A DNA stretch of 64,000 nucleotides from Marinobacter salinexigens (GCF_008370345.1 NZ_VTUU01000004.1:124001-188000); one strand, 5' to 3'. Shown: positions 48,417 through 58,109, counted from the first letter of the stretch. Notes: generated by a model not told the origin, from the sequence alone. Numbers and translations: made by a program.

Positions 48417-48565
48417 GGACTATTCCTCGCTATTGATGGGGAACAGCATAGCAGTCCGGACCCGGGAAAATGTTAGCGGGACAACAATGTGTCCGTAGAT
48501 GGATGAGATTTAATACCGGCGTTTGCCGGCAACGGGCAGTCCTTCTATCAACTCTTGTTATTTGA

Positions 48566-48598
48566 TACACATGTGAAGTAAAGTGGTTCACATGTGTA
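48566..48598. promoter_or_regulatory. Palindromic operator upstream of the MarR gene
   Basis: A perfect 12 bp inverted repeat (TACACATGTGAA at 48566-48577 and TTCACATGTGTA at 48587-48598) has a 9-base spacer. It ends 16 bases before the MarR start and overlaps a likely promoter (TTGTTA at 48555-48560, TAAAGT at 48579-48584). It has the form expected for autorepression by a MarR dimer. Confidence 0.7.
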
Positions 48599-48613
48599 GT
48601 AAATGGTGGGGAT

Positions 48614-49027
48614 ATGGACAAGCGTTTTTTCTATTTGCTGAACAAAGGGCGCCACAGGGTCTACAAAGTGGCTGACCAACAAAGCGAGTCGAATCTCGGT
48701 ATTTCCGTTACCCAGATTGGTGCTCTGTTTCTGATCAAGGAGAACGAAGGCTGCTTGCTGAAGGACGTGGCCAAAAACCTCAATCTGAATAACTCGGCAC
48801 TGACCGGCCTTGCGGCGCGCATGGAGAGTAGGGGGCTGCTGGAACGGCGGCCATGTGATCAGGATAAAAGGGCATCCAGACTTTATTTAACCGATCTGGG
48901 GCGCGAAAAGATTCGGCAGGCCAAACCGCTCATTGCTGGTTTGAACGAACGTATGACGGAAGGTTTTGATGAGCAGGAAGTTGCTGTGATTCTCAAATTC
49001 CTGAATCACCTGGCCAACGAATTTTAA
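48614..49027 (+). CDS. MarR-family transcriptional regulator
   Basis: This 137-residue winged helix-turn-helix protein has the MarR core. LLKDVAKNLNLNNSALTGLAARMESRG is the recognition region and RRPCDQDKRASRLYLTDLG is the wing with the conserved Asp-Arg pattern. It starts after GGGGAT near a strong palindrome that is probably its own operator. A hydrolase gene follows after 14 bases, so it likely controls itself and that gene. The ligand is unknown. Confidence 0.9.
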   Translation: MDKRFFYLLNKGRHRVYKVADQQSESNLGISVTQIGALFLIKENEGCLLKDVAKNLNLNNSALTGLAARMESRGLLERRPCDQDKRASRLYLTDLGREKIRQAKPLIAGLNERMTEGFDEQEVAVILKFLNHLANEF

Positions 49028-49041
49028 CAGAGGGCTGAAAC

Positions 49042-49920
49042 ATGAGTGTTATGGAAACCAGCTTGCAATCCCATCAGCCAGAAGAAATGGTCCTGACAAC
49101 CGAGGGCGGGCACCTCATTGCGACGCGGTTATTCCGTGTTGAGGCTTCACAGTCTGTGGTGATCATGGCTGGCGCTATGGGTGTTGTTCAGAACTGCTAT
49201 GAAAAGTTTGCTCGTTTTCTGAATGCACAGGGATTTACGGTGATCACCTTTGATTACTCAGGCATGGGGGCTTCCGTCAGTGGCAAGCTAAAGCATCACA
49301 CAACGGGCATTACCGACTGGGGGACGGAGGACTGCAGGGAGGTAATAGAATTTGCCCGCCGGAAATTTCCTGACCAACGATTGCAGTGGGTAGGGCATAG
49401 TGTTGGCGGACAACTGCTGGGTATGACGCCGAATGTGAACCTGCTGGATAACGCTATAACGGTGGCCTGCGGCAGTGGTTACTGGCGGGAAAACTCACCA
49501 CCAACCAAACGGATTGCGTGGTTTCTCTGGTATTTTCTCGTACCAGTGACCGTCCCGTTGTGCGGATATTTTCCGGGAAAGCGGTTGAATATAGTGGGCG
49601 ACCTTCCTCCCAACGTGATGCGGCAGTGGCGTCGTTGGTGCCTTGATCCTGATTACGCCGTAGGTGTTGAAGGGCCTGCTTTGCGTCAGCATTACGCTGA
49701 TGTAAAAGTGCCTATAACCGCCGTCTCTTTCAGCGATGATGAGATGATGTCTGAACGTAATACCCTCTCTATTCACGGGTTCTACAAAAACGCTCCGATG
49801 ACGATGATCAGAGTCCGGCCTGAGGACATTGGCGAGGAGCAGGTTGGCCACCTTGGATGGTTCCGTGAACGCTATCGGGACTCTATCTGGAAAAGCATTC
49901 TGCTGGGGTTATTGACATAA
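49042..49920 (+). CDS. Alpha/beta hydrolase, MarR-linked
   Basis: This 292-residue cytoplasmic alpha/beta hydrolase is similar to the serine aminopeptidase S33/lysophospholipase-like group. The nucleophile elbow is WVGHSVGGQLLG; the later acid and histidine are less sure, with candidates AVSFSDDEMMS and GHLGWFRE near the C-terminus. The short FLWYFLVPVTVPLCGYFPG lid-like stretch is hydrophobic. It is in an operon with a MarR regulator, suggesting that it is induced by a small aromatic or lipophilic ligand; that is inference. Confidence 0.82.
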   Translation: MSVMETSLQSHQPEEMVLTTEGGHLIATRLFRVEASQSVVIMAGAMGVVQNCYEKFARFLNAQGFTVITFDYSGMGASVSGKLKHHTTGITDWGTEDCREVIEFARRKFPDQRLQWVGHSVGGQLLGMTPNVNLLDNAITVACGSGYWRENSPPTKRIAWFLWYFLVPVTVPLCGYFPGKRLNIVGDLPPNVMRQWRRWCLDPDYAVGVEGPALRQHYADVKVPITAVSFSDDEMMSERNTLSIHGFYKNAPMTMIRVRPEDIGEEQVGHLGWFRERYRDSIWKSILLGLLT

Positions 49921-50016
49921 GGCGCGAACGCCAAGGTACTCAATATCAATTTTGTTCAATAAGCCTGGTTCAGAAAGGGGCAGACTGCGGCGTATCTGTT
50001 AAAGGAGCAATACGCT

Positions 50017-50610
50017 GTGACTCTGTCCCTGATTCTTCCCATGTCTGCCTTTGCACTGGCAGCCTCGATATCCCCCGGTCCGGTTAACCTGATGTGCCTG
50101 AGCAGTGGTACACGCTACCCCATATCAAAGGGGCTGATTTTTGTTACCGGAGCAACTCTTGGGTTTATCGCGCTATTCATCGGCGTCGGGCTCGGGCTGT
50201 ATTCCGTGCTCACGCTGATGCCGGTGCTTGAAACCCTGCTTCGATGGGCCGGTGTGGCCTTCCTGCTGTATCTGAGCTTCAAACTGGCGATGGACAGTGG
50301 CGTGCTTCCCGATCGGGATGAGGGTGACGCGCCAGGGTTTGGAACCGGCGCAATGATGCAGTGGTTAAACCCCAAAGCCTGGCTGGCGTCGGCGTCCGGA
50401 ATAGGTGCCTACACCAGTGCAAACGACTTGAATCAGGTGTTGCTGTTTGCCGGCCTGTACCTGCCAATATGCTGGCTGTCGCTGGCCTGCTGGGTATACG
50501 CAGGCGCCTTTCTTCGCCGGCACGTCCGGAAGCCATCCGTGCTGATGACAATAAACCGGACCCTGGCTTCGTTACTGGTGCTCAGTTGTCTCTATCTTCT
50601 GTTCGCCTAG
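50017..50610 (+). CDS. LysE/RhtB-family exporter
   Basis: This 197-residue inner membrane protein has about six helices and the LysE-family pattern (SISPGPVNLMCLSSG near the start, MMQWLNPKAWLASASG in the middle). Such proteins export amino acids or related compounds. The start is GTG after AAGGAG. Its 3' end overlaps the convergent AraC regulator by 39 bases. That regulator is a plausible controller, but the substrate is unknown. Confidence 0.87.
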   Translation: MTLSLILPMSAFALAASISPGPVNLMCLSSGTRYPISKGLIFVTGATLGFIALFIGVGLGLYSVLTLMPVLETLLRWAGVAFLLYLSFKLAMDSGVLPDRDEGDAPGFGTGAMMQWLNPKAWLASASGIGAYTSANDLNQVLLFAGLYLPICWLSLACWVYAGAFLRRHVRKPSVLMTINRTLASLLVLSCLYLLFA

Positions 50611-51429
50611 GCTGCGCTGGTACTGGTTGGGTGTCGCTGCCATAAGGCGTTTGAACGTGCGGTGGAAGTGGGGCTGGTCGGCAAATCCCGAGTTCTGCGC
50701 AACGTCTGCGATAGGCGTGCCATTGCGCAGTTCATCACGTCCGAGCTGGATGCGGCGGTTCACGAGATACGCATGCGGTGTGAGGCCGAAATACTGTTTG
50801 AAAGCGCGGATCAGGTGGCCACTGCTATAGCCGGAAAGCTCACAGAGAGTGTCGAGAGAAAGCTCATCCGTAGCATGCTGATCAAGATAACGGGCCAGGT
50901 CCATAAGTTGACACGGTGCTGGTTTGATAGCTTCTATAGGTTGTTGGGCCAGGTCGTGCATGAGGTCTGAGAGAAATTCGACAACTTCCGTCTGCTTGTC
51001 CAGCAGATCTCGTTCTCCATCCAGCAGGCACTCCGCCATCTGACAGTATCGTTGATACCAAACGGGACCGGAGACGACCGGTGTGGAAATATCGCGCCAT
51101 CGGGGCTGGTTCAGAAGTCCTGCCCTGTACCTCAGCTGAGTCAGCCAGTCTGTGTCGACATAGAGCATGAAGTAGGCCCAGGGCTGGTTTTCAATGGGAT
51201 TACAGGCGTGCACCCAGTCTGGGTTCATCAGCACCAGGTCACCTTCCTGAATCCGGTACTGATCATCGCGATAGCGGAAAGTGCTCTTTCCCCCGGTAAT
51301 GGCGCCTATAGACCATTGCGTGTGGCTGTGGAGAGCATAGCAGACCTTGCGGCCATCACTGACCTTTCTAAGTTCCACGTGGGGCATTCGTTCATCGCGC
51401 CAGAATATTGGCTTGGCCAGATCGCTCAT
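50572..51429 (-). CDS. AraC-family regulator with cupin sensor
   Basis: This 285-residue protein has an N-terminal AraC-type cupin (about 1-160, with LHSHTQWSIGAITGGKSTF) and a C-terminal double helix-turn-helix (about 185-280, with DTLCELSGYSSGHLIRAFKQ and ADVAQNSGFADQPHFHRTFK). This subgroup is often next to LysE exporters. It overlaps the convergent LysE gene by 39 bases, which supports a functional pair. Confidence 0.9.
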   Translation of the reverse strand: MSDLAKPIFWRDERMPHVELRKVSDGRKVCYALHSHTQWSIGAITGGKSTFRYRDDQYRIQEGDLVLMNPDWVHACNPIENQPWAYFMLYVDTDWLTQLRYRAGLLNQPRWRDISTPVVSGPVWYQRYCQMAECLLDGERDLLDKQTEVVEFLSDLMHDLAQQPIEAIKPAPCQLMDLARYLDQHATDELSLDTLCELSGYSSGHLIRAFKQYFGLTPHAYLVNRRIQLGRDELRNGTPIADVAQNSGFADQPHFHRTFKRLMAATPNQYQRSLGEQKIETTEHQ

Positions 51430-51496
51430 TCAGTTCTCCGAAAGTGCCAGTTCATTCCGCCGAGCAGGCCGATGGTTTTCATGTTCGCTCCGAAAG

Positions 51497-51526
51497 GAAA
51501 TGGCCCGAAGAGCTTCGGGCCATTTC
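51497..51526 (-). terminator. Terminator after the 1630-residue gene
   Basis: A perfect 13 bp stem (GAAATGGCCCGAA/TTCGGGCCATTTC, 4-base loop) lies 3 bases after the stop of the large gene. The A/T ends of the stem make up a weak T tract on the minus strand. Confidence 0.7.
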
Positions 51527-51529
51527 AGG

Positions 51530-54500
51530 TTAATTGTCAACGAATGGCTGAGCGGCAATGGATGCTATAGCAAATTCTGCCGGAGGTATGCCTCCAATCC
51601 ATTCCTCCACGATGTCGGGCAATGGCACCTGCAGCGCGACAAAGAGGATACGCTCGTGCTCAATATGCTCGAAGGTAAAGGGCGCTGTAAAGCTGGTCAT
51701 ATGACGGAGAATCCGTAAAACATACTGGCCACCCTGAGGAATGTTGTACTGCGATCTGATTTCTTCGAGAACGTCCTCTATGTCGACAAGGTTGCGCAGG
51801 ATGGGATTGGAATCAAAAAGTTTGGAGATGAACATGTCCAGCTGGCCGCCAATAAGGCTGACCTCTGCTGAGTGCCAGTCTTGCTCAACTGTTGCCATGG
51901 GAGCATGGTCGAGGGTTAGTTCAAGCCAGTCTGTCCAATCGTCTCTTTGGGATTTTGCCAGAGCAACTGCCTTGATGAGATTACCGCGCAGCGAACCTTT
52001 GATCAGCGGTCCGTTTTTGGGAGTGCCATTAACGTCATAAATCCCGTAGGCCTCAAAGTCGACTTCACCGTAGCGTCCCAGATTGAACACGTCTTTCACG
52101 CTCGTGGGTATACTCAGATCCGGGCCGGTATCGTCTTTCGGATAGAGCAGCCGCATACGCCAGTCTTTTGTCGGTTGCTTCCAGTATGGTGCGGCGGCAT
52201 CTACCTGGCGTAATTCCGGGTACACGGATAGCTGGATGACCACGCCCCGGTCGTATGGGTTTTCCGCCGGCAGCGTATCTGGTATCGGGTATCCATTGTC
52301 CCTCAGATAACTCGCAAGAGATCTTGCTTCTCCAACAGGTTGTATCCGGAAGGTAGAAAACTCAGTACCGTCAATCTGAACATCGGGAATACCTTTCTCC
52401 CGAATACCGTCGAGAGCAGAGCGAGCTCGCTTCCAGGCCAACTCCTTGTTAAAAGCGGCTGACCCCGTGGTGCTTGTGTAGGCTTCGGTTTTATAGGTGC
52501 CGAGACTGGGATCCTCCGTCATCAGGTGGCTCGCGGCACGCAGGCCTTCTTCGTGACCGGGTTTGAGCTTGCTGGATTCAACAGCAAAGTTCAGCAGAAC
52601 CAACTCCCAAACGCCCGGCCTTTTCTCCTCAAGGAAGTACAAAGGCGCCTGCGCTTCCAGTCGCCGTTGTTCGTCGAGCTCGGCGGCTGTCGGTTCTTTT
52701 TTCTGGGGCGGCTTGTTCTGATCATCTCCGCTGTCTGTTGGTTCCGGCTTTTTGACCGTGACTGTACGGGAGCCATCGGTATCCTGTTCAGTTATGGTGA
52801 CGTCCCGGTTATTGCCGAAATCATCAATGATGGACTTGGCTCTGTCTGAGACACCTTTCGCCGTTTTCTGGCCCATCTGTTCGGCTTCTTTACGCAGAGC
52901 GGCTTCGCCATCCGACTTGGATATGGAGCCGTTTTTGACCGCCCGGTCTACGGCTGCGCGTTTCTTATCGAAGTTCTTCCCGGCGTCACGTTCTGCCTGC
53001 AGTTCCGCCAAACGTGCCTGAAGTGCAAATCCCCCAAACTGTCCCGCCAGGTTTGCCGCAGAGTTGAGTGCGCCCAGCGCATTCTTCTGAGTTCCTTCGA
53101 GCCCCGCCATGTCACGGAATGCGCTGTTACTTCCGAGGGTGCTCAGGATATCTCCAAAACCTTGCGGAGCCGGCGCTGCAGGTGCGTTCTGAAGATTAAT
53201 GATGGAGTCGGGCATGTCTGTCGGAGTCGTGTTCTGAGGCTGGCTCCGACGGGAGTCAAAGAAGTTGCTGGGGAACTCGGCGAGGGCAGGGTCGTCATCG
53301 TTGAGTACCCAGTCTGTTGAACCCTCATGCTCCTCACAAGCTTCGCACTGGTCCATGATGGCCTGGGCATAAAGGCCATCTGTAGGCAGGCTGACACGCA
53401 TGGGTGTCGAAGGCGCGCCTTCGCCTTTGTAGTATTTAAATGCATCCTCATAACTTTTATGGCCATTTACCCCAAGGAAAGCGCCGGCCGCAACTCGGAA
53501 TACGAGCGCATTTCCAAGAATGGCAATGGGCTCCCGTTCGACGACGGAAGCTATGGAGCGGCGATCACTGGTCGAAATCGCAAAGCCATCAAGCAGCATG
53601 TAGAGCTCATCCCGGTCCATCGTCCACCAGAGCACCTTGTGGTAGTAATGAAGGTTGTCATTCACGTGGTCCAGGATTTTGTCGATGGCTTCCTCGGCTT
53701 TACGTCTTGGGTTCTGGTTTTCCCAGTGCGATGCAGTGAAGCTGAGGGTGGCACTTTCGGTTGGCGCGGGTCGGGTAGATTCGTCATCATCCCAGGCCGG
53801 AGGGGAGATGAGATCATCTGTACCGCCGGAAGAGTTCACGCGGCGGTGATAATGGTCGGTATGAAATTCAACGTTTGCGTCGGTTACGTTGGCTACCGAG
53901 CCCTTGGGCAGGTGTTCAGTTGCGGAAAGAATGAGAGTTTCAATACTCTCACGACGGGCGTCCTGCAGGGCTGCTGCCGGCACGGTGAAGTCCACTCGCA
54001 CCGTGCGATTGAATCCGTATTCCCCGACCAACGTAAAATCCGCGCCTTGCAGGGGGCCAGATGATGCGCTGACCGTTAGCCTGTCGACCCATCGGCGAGC
54101 CATGGCCGGAGCGATTTCACGTTGGAAATACGTGTCCCTCTGGGACGCCGTGTAGCTTCGGATTCTCGCCACAATTTGCCCTACCGGGATTGGCAGAATG
54201 CTTGCGTATGTTTGCCAGACTTTGGTGGTAACACGCTCGCCTACCGCACCGTCTTCTTTGAGCTGGTCGTCGATTTCATCCGACATCACTTCGTCTCTTG
54301 GACGCTCGATACCAAGTTTGATGTAGATGGAACCGGACAGACTCACCAGGTACTGAGACTTCCTTGGCCCATCGGGGGGGAGTTCTACACCCGCCCAACT
54401 GCGGGCAATTTCATCGGAATATTTTAGTGCCCAACGGAGTTCTGGCTTCAGCAGGTAGCGCTCAAAAATATCCTGCCAACGGGCGATTCGGGCCAGGGTA

Positions 54501-56422
54501 AACGGGCGTATGGAGAAAGGAACAAACAGACATTCCCTGACGCCTGCCAACACCGTGTCCACGCGCATGTGACGCAGAATTTCATGATAGATTACGGTGA
54601 GGGAGTGGCAGTAATTGGGGTTTCGCACCACCTCTGAGACACCCTCAATGGATTCGTCCTGGCTGACTTCGTTGACCACCGTGCTTTCAAACTGACGCAG
54701 AGAATCACCGAACTGGCGAACGGCATCCCGCAGGCTTTGTTCTTCAGCCGCTGCCACGCTGCGCCCACCCTGTTGCCAACTGCTTGAACTCGCCCTGCCG
54801 TGGGCGGCGCCGCCACCGATAACCACGGGGCCCATGGCAAACCCGATACCTCCGGCAACGCCCGTAGTCTGTGACTTGCTGCCGCCTTTGCTCCATTCAT
54901 TGAGGTTGGAACGCACCGCGTCGTTGTAATCCCTTTCCCTTAGTGTGGTTTGTGCCACCTCTTCACCGAACTCTGTACGCTCCCGGCGAACGCTTTGTTC
55001 CCGCCTGCGCCAATCCAGTTTGACAATTCGGCGGGTCTGCCGGGGAGCCAGCGTGAGAGTGTGTGCAACATCCCCAAGGGAATAACCGTTAGAGCGCCAC
55101 TGCACGCGCCACTCCATAATGTGGCCGCCGGCGACTGACAATGCCTGGTACTGGGTTGAATCGCCATCCCAGTCGATTGGATTGTCAGGACCTACGGGCT
55201 GGCGACGGTTTCGCCAGGGAAGCTTCGGGAACGGCAGGAAATCGACTGCGGACGACGGTGGCCTGAGAATCGAGCTGTCTCTGGGAATGAAGCGGTTGAG
55301 GCCGGAACCGAGATTGGTAATTGTGGGCACAGGAGAAACAACGTTGCCACCTCCAACCGGGCTGGCCACCATAGCATTCATCGCAACCATGGGCTGAATC
55401 ATATCTTTGGGGTGTAGCAACCCGCTGTAATCAGGCCTGTTGTTGGAGGTGGACTCTATCTCGGGCTGCTCCACGCGGAAAACCGTGTGGAAACGCCTTT
55501 CCCCGAGAATTCTGGCGGGGTTGCTGAACGGTTTGCAGAAAGAACCTGGATCATCGCTGAACAGGTCCGGTTCATTCAGAAGGCTGCCTTCGTCAACATC
55601 GAGCGGAGGATTCGTCGATCCGGAAGTGGAATCCGATGGTGTGCCGTCAGTCACTGCGGGCTCGTCGTCTTGCCAGGGGAGCAGGATTCTCAGATCGTGC
55701 TGGGGCACCCTGAGTTCTGCATCTTCACGGTAGCCAATGAGCAGTTCGGGGCCGTTAAGCATCCAGACCCAGCCGGGGGCCTCTGTTCGGGGATGAAACG
55801 GCCGACGGATCTGGAAGCTGCCATCGAACTTGAGGTCGGCAGCGGTCAAAGAAAGGGCGCCAAGCTGACCGGCAGTGGTGGCATCCAGAGGAACCTGTTT
55901 CGCGTTTGTCTGCAGTGCGGCACCATCCGCAAGGCCAAGCAGGGCTTTCAGAGCGTTTTGCTTTGCTGCCGTATCAACCAGATCGACGCTCAGGGCATAG
56001 CCGTCAAAACGTTGCTCCGGCTTGCCTAGCCGGATGAATCGTCCTGACCTGACCAGGGCCGGCTGTTCATCGGGTTCGAGACGTGTCAGCGCTTGCTTTA
56101 TGGTCGCTGCCGGTATGGCAAGTACCACCGCCTCGTCATTCGCTGCCGCCGCGGTGTTGACCGAACCAAGGTCTGCAATCTCCAGGCCTTGCCGGTTTTC
56201 CAGAATGGCGGAGACCGGCTTATCCAGGGCGACAGGTTCTATTCGTGCCTCAGCCCGTGCGTTGCGATCAAGGCGCACGAGTTCGCTGCCGGGGTGGGTA
56301 ATGGGTTCGCCTTCGTCATCTTTTCCGGGGATTTCGTAGGACAACCGTACCTGTAAGGTTTCGGCTTCCACGCTGTCGACGCTTTCCTTGGGTTCGATTC
56401 TCAGCTTGAGGAAATCTGGCAT
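51530..56422 (-). CDS. Giant protein of unknown function with OmpA-like segment
   Basis: This 1630-residue protein without signal peptide or membrane helix is not functionally recognised. Residues about 430-650 resemble a conserved core that I recall from large uncharacterised bacterial proteins: a GYSLGDVAHTLTLAPRQTRR stretch, a Gly/Ser-rich segment (520-560), then NPNYCHSLTVIYHEILRHMR and RECLFVPF. Residues about 1100-1260 are Ala/Gly/Lys-rich, helical and low complexity. About 1275-1400 resembles an OmpA-type domain (FAVESSKLKPGHEEGL, AYTSTTGSAAFNKELAWKRA, DRGVVIQL). The C-terminal 230 residues are unknown. It is monocistronic, with AraC genes on both sides. A structural or contractile-tail-like role is speculation. 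Confidence 0.75.
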   Translation of the reverse strand: MPDFLKLRIEPKESVDSVEAETLQVRLSYEIPGKDDEGEPITHPGSELVRLDRNARAEARIEPVALDKPVSAILENRQGLEIADLGSVNTAAAANDEAVVLAIPAATIKQALTRLEPDEQPALVRSGRFIRLGKPEQRFDGYALSVDLVDTAAKQNALKALLGLADGAALQTNAKQVPLDATTAGQLGALSLTAADLKFDGSFQIRRPFHPRTEAPGWVWMLNGPELLIGYREDAELRVPQHDLRILLPWQDDEPAVTDGTPSDSTSGSTNPPLDVDEGSLLNEPDLFSDDPGSFCKPFSNPARILGERRFHTVFRVEQPEIESTSNNRPDYSGLLHPKDMIQPMVAMNAMVASPVGGGNVVSPVPTITNLGSGLNRFIPRDSSILRPPSSAVDFLPFPKLPWRNRRQPVGPDNPIDWDGDSTQYQALSVAGGHIMEWRVQWRSNGYSLGDVAHTLTLAPRQTRRIVKLDWRRREQSVRRERTEFGEEVAQTTLRERDYNDAVRSNLNEWSKGGSKSQTTGVAGGIGFAMGPVVIGGGAAHGRASSSSWQQGGRSVAAAEEQSLRDAVRQFGDSLRQFESTVVNEVSQDESIEGVSEVVRNPNYCHSLTVIYHEILRHMRVDTVLAGVRECLFVPFSIRPFTLARIARWQDIFERYLLKPELRWALKYSDEIARSWAGVELPPDGPRKSQYLVSLSGSIYIKLGIERPRDEVMSDEIDDQLKEDGAVGERVTTKVWQTYASILPIPVGQIVARIRSYTASQRDTYFQREIAPAMARRWVDRLTVSASSGPLQGADFTLVGEYGFNRTVRVDFTVPAAALQDARRESIETLILSATEHLPKGSVANVTDANVEFHTDHYHRRVNSSGGTDDLISPPAWDDDESTRPAPTESATLSFTASHWENQNPRRKAEEAIDKILDHVNDNLHYYHKVLWWTMDRDELYMLLDGFAISTSDRRSIASVVEREPIAILGNALVFRVAAGAFLGVNGHKSYEDAFKYYKGEGAPSTPMRVSLPTDGLYAQAIMDQCEACEEHEGSTDWVLNDDDPALAEFPSNFFDSRRSQPQNTTPTDMPDSIINLQNAPAAPAPQGFGDILSTLGSNSAFRDMAGLEGTQKNALGALNSAANLAGQFGGFALQARLAELQAERDAGKNFDKKRAAVDRAVKNGSISKSDGEAALRKEAEQMGQKTAKGVSDRAKSIIDDFGNNRDVTITEQDTDGSRTVTVKKPEPTDSGDDQNKPPQKKEPTAAELDEQRRLEAQAPLYFLEEKRPGVWELVLLNFAVESSKLKPGHEEGLRAASHLMTEDPSLGTYKTEAYTSTTGSAAFNKELAWKRARSALDGIREKGIPDVQIDGTEFSTFRIQPVGEARSLASYLRDNGYPIPDTLPAENPYDRGVVIQLSVYPELRQVDAAAPYWKQPTKDWRMRLLYPKDDTGPDLSIPTSVKDVFNLGRYGEVDFEAYGIYDVNGTPKNGPLIKGSLRGNLIKAVALAKSQRDDWTDWLELTLDHAPMATVEQDWHSAEVSLIGGQLDMFISKLFDSNPILRNLVDIEDVLEEIRSQYNIPQGGQYVLRILRHMTSFTAPFTFEHIEHERILFVALQVPLPDIVEEWIGGIPPAEFAIASIAAQPFVDN

Positions 56423-56752
56423 GATGGGGGCCCTTCTTGTCGCTATTGCATCCGTGTCTTGATTACCCGCGGGGCAGACTCTTCAGACAATACAACCGGG
56501 CCCGGACAGATCGCGCAGTCACAAAGGGCGAGACAACTTCATCATTTCAGGACTTCACTGCACACTTTTACGCGTGGTAGCGATTTCGTCAGGCGTCCGC
56601 GTGTACCTGCTATGTGTATGATTGCGCGACGGTACTCATTGGGACGTCTGCAGATTGAGGATTGTGGGTGATACCGCTTTTGTAAAGTATGAACGGGGAT
56701 TTTCTCTTTGGATCTGTAGGGTATGGCTAGGGAAATCAGGACCCAGAGAGCT
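56423..56752. other. Intergenic region upstream of the giant gene
   Basis: This 330-base region precedes the 1630-residue gene on the minus strand and follows the end of the next gene. It should hold the promoter of the large gene. I see no convincing hairpin, repeat or coding signal; a 70-codon frame on the plus strand (56459-56671) lacks a ribosome site and has atypical composition. Confidence 0.4.
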
Positions 56753-57154
56753 TCAATTGCGTTCCTTTAACACTGAATAGATGCGTTCCACCTGAGGAGC
56801 AGCAGAATCATTCCCGTTGCCTTCAAGCCAGTCTTCCAGTAATTCCAGCACACGCTTTTCGTCGTTACTGCGAAGGCTTGGCCAGAAAACGTAGGGGATG
56901 ACGTCGGGGTTACGGATATAGAAAAGTGCGGCGTCCTCTGGTTTATCTGAATCACCGCGAAGGCCGACAATAAAGCGCAGCCCTTCGGAATCCACCAGGG
57001 TAATAACCAATGATTTTTCAGACGCCAGATCCCGAACTTCCTCAACGGTAACAGGGGAATCCAGGCCCGGAACTGAGGTAATGTAATACTGAATACCTAG
57101 AAACCCCAGCAGGACAACAAGCAATCCTGCCAGGGCGAACGATTTGATCATCAA
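56753..57154 (-). CDS. Small membrane-anchored protein of unknown function
   Basis: This 133-residue protein has one N-terminal membrane helix (about residues 5-25) and a periplasmic acidic domain (VTVEEVRDLASEKSLVITLV and later helices). I do not recognise a family. It starts 32 bases after the AraC/GyrI regulator stop on the same strand, so it may share its transcript. Confidence 0.65.
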   Translation of the reverse strand: MMIKSFALAGLLVVLLGFLGIQYYITSVPGLDSPVTVEEVRDLASEKSLVITLVDSEGLRFIVGLRGDSDKPEDAALFYIRNPDVIPYVFWPSLRSNDEKRVLELLEDWLEGNGNDSAAPQVERIYSVLKERN

Positions 57155-57185
57155 TAAAGCACCTTAAGCCGCAGAGCAGAAGGCA

Positions 57186-58109
57186 CTAGATCTCCTTCAG
57201 CTTTACGTAAATTTCCATCTCAACGAACCCATCTGAGCGCGCATCGTTCAGATAGCGTTCCATCATCGGATAGTTATCCGGCTCGAAGCCGCTATCGGGA
57301 AGCCAGTCTGAGTAAATGCTCAGTTGGGCGTTGAGGGTTTCCTCTACAGGGCCCTTATAGTACAGCACTGCGTACTTTCCGTTGGGAATTTCAGACAACT
57401 CGAATGGTGCATTCACCAACGTTTCTTCCCCAATCACGATAGCTGCCGTGTAGCGGCACTTATCGATCGGAGTCACCGCGGGGTTATCAAAGGCCAGGGC
57501 GAATCGCTGCTGATTACCGGGCATGATGCCATGGTTACTTGCCCAGGAAATCAATTTATCCCAGGCGGCATAGATTCCTTCCGGCTCGTAGCCTCTTTCA
57601 GAGGCGAGAGTGCAAACCCGTTTGCGTTCCAGTTCTCTTACTTCAATTTTCATGTTTGTATCCTTGAAAGTCTTTCGGTTCATCACGTCATTTGTGATGG
57701 AAGAAGGATACAAATCAGAAGGTTGGAACTCTTTTCCATACTTGCTAAAGAGTTTTCCAATCTTGCTGTCTTTGACTTTGTCCGGATTCCGGAGCTCCGA
57801 CGGGCTATACCCGAAGTGGAGCTTCACGGCCTTGGAAAAGTTGGCGCTTGATGAAAATCCGAGGTCCAGCGCAACCTGGGTAACGGGCATGTCCGGATTG
57901 AACACGAGCTGGTTTACCGCTCTCTCCAGCCGGCGCCGGGCGATGAAGTCGTTGACTGTCTCACCCATGATTCCCGTAAAAATCCGGTGGAAGTGGTAGG
58001 GGGAGAAATGGCTGACTTCCGCAACGTCTGCGAGCGTAATCCGGGAGTTGAGATTGCTTTCGATGTATTGAATGACTGTATCGATGCGGGTTTTGTAGGT
58101 TTTGTTCAT
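57186..58109 (-). CDS. AraC-family regulator with GyrI-like domain
   Basis: This protein of 307 residues has an N-terminal AraC double helix-turn-helix (about 10-105, with ITLADVAEVSHFSPYHFHRI and PVTQVALDLGFSSSANFSKA). A C-terminal GyrI-like small-molecule binding domain follows (about 155-305, with RVCTLASERGYEPEGIYAAW). The layout is that of Rob/SbmC-type effector-binding regulators. The start at MNKTYKTRID follows GGAGAGC; the frame extends upstream without a ribosome site. It is divergent from a ParD-like gene. Confidence 0.9.
   Translation of the reverse strand: MNKTYKTRIDTVIQYIESNLNSRITLADVAEVSHFSPYHFHRIFTGIMGETVNDFIARRRLERAVNQLVFNPDMPVTQVALDLGFSSSANFSKAVKLHFGYSPSELRNPDKVKDSKIGKLFSKYGKEFQPSDLYPSSITNDVMNRKTFKDTNMKIEVRELERKRVCTLASERGYEPEGIYAAWDKLISWASNHGIMPGNQQRFALAFDNPAVTPIDKCRYTAAIVIGEETLVNAPFELSEIPNGKYAVLYYKGPVEETLNAQLSIYSDWLPDSGFEPDNYPMMERYLNDARSDGFVEMEIYVKLKEI

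Noticed and set aside
56459-56671. 70-codon frame upstream of the giant gene
   Set aside because: No ribosome site, unusual composition (rich in Arg, Ser and Gln) and no family pattern.
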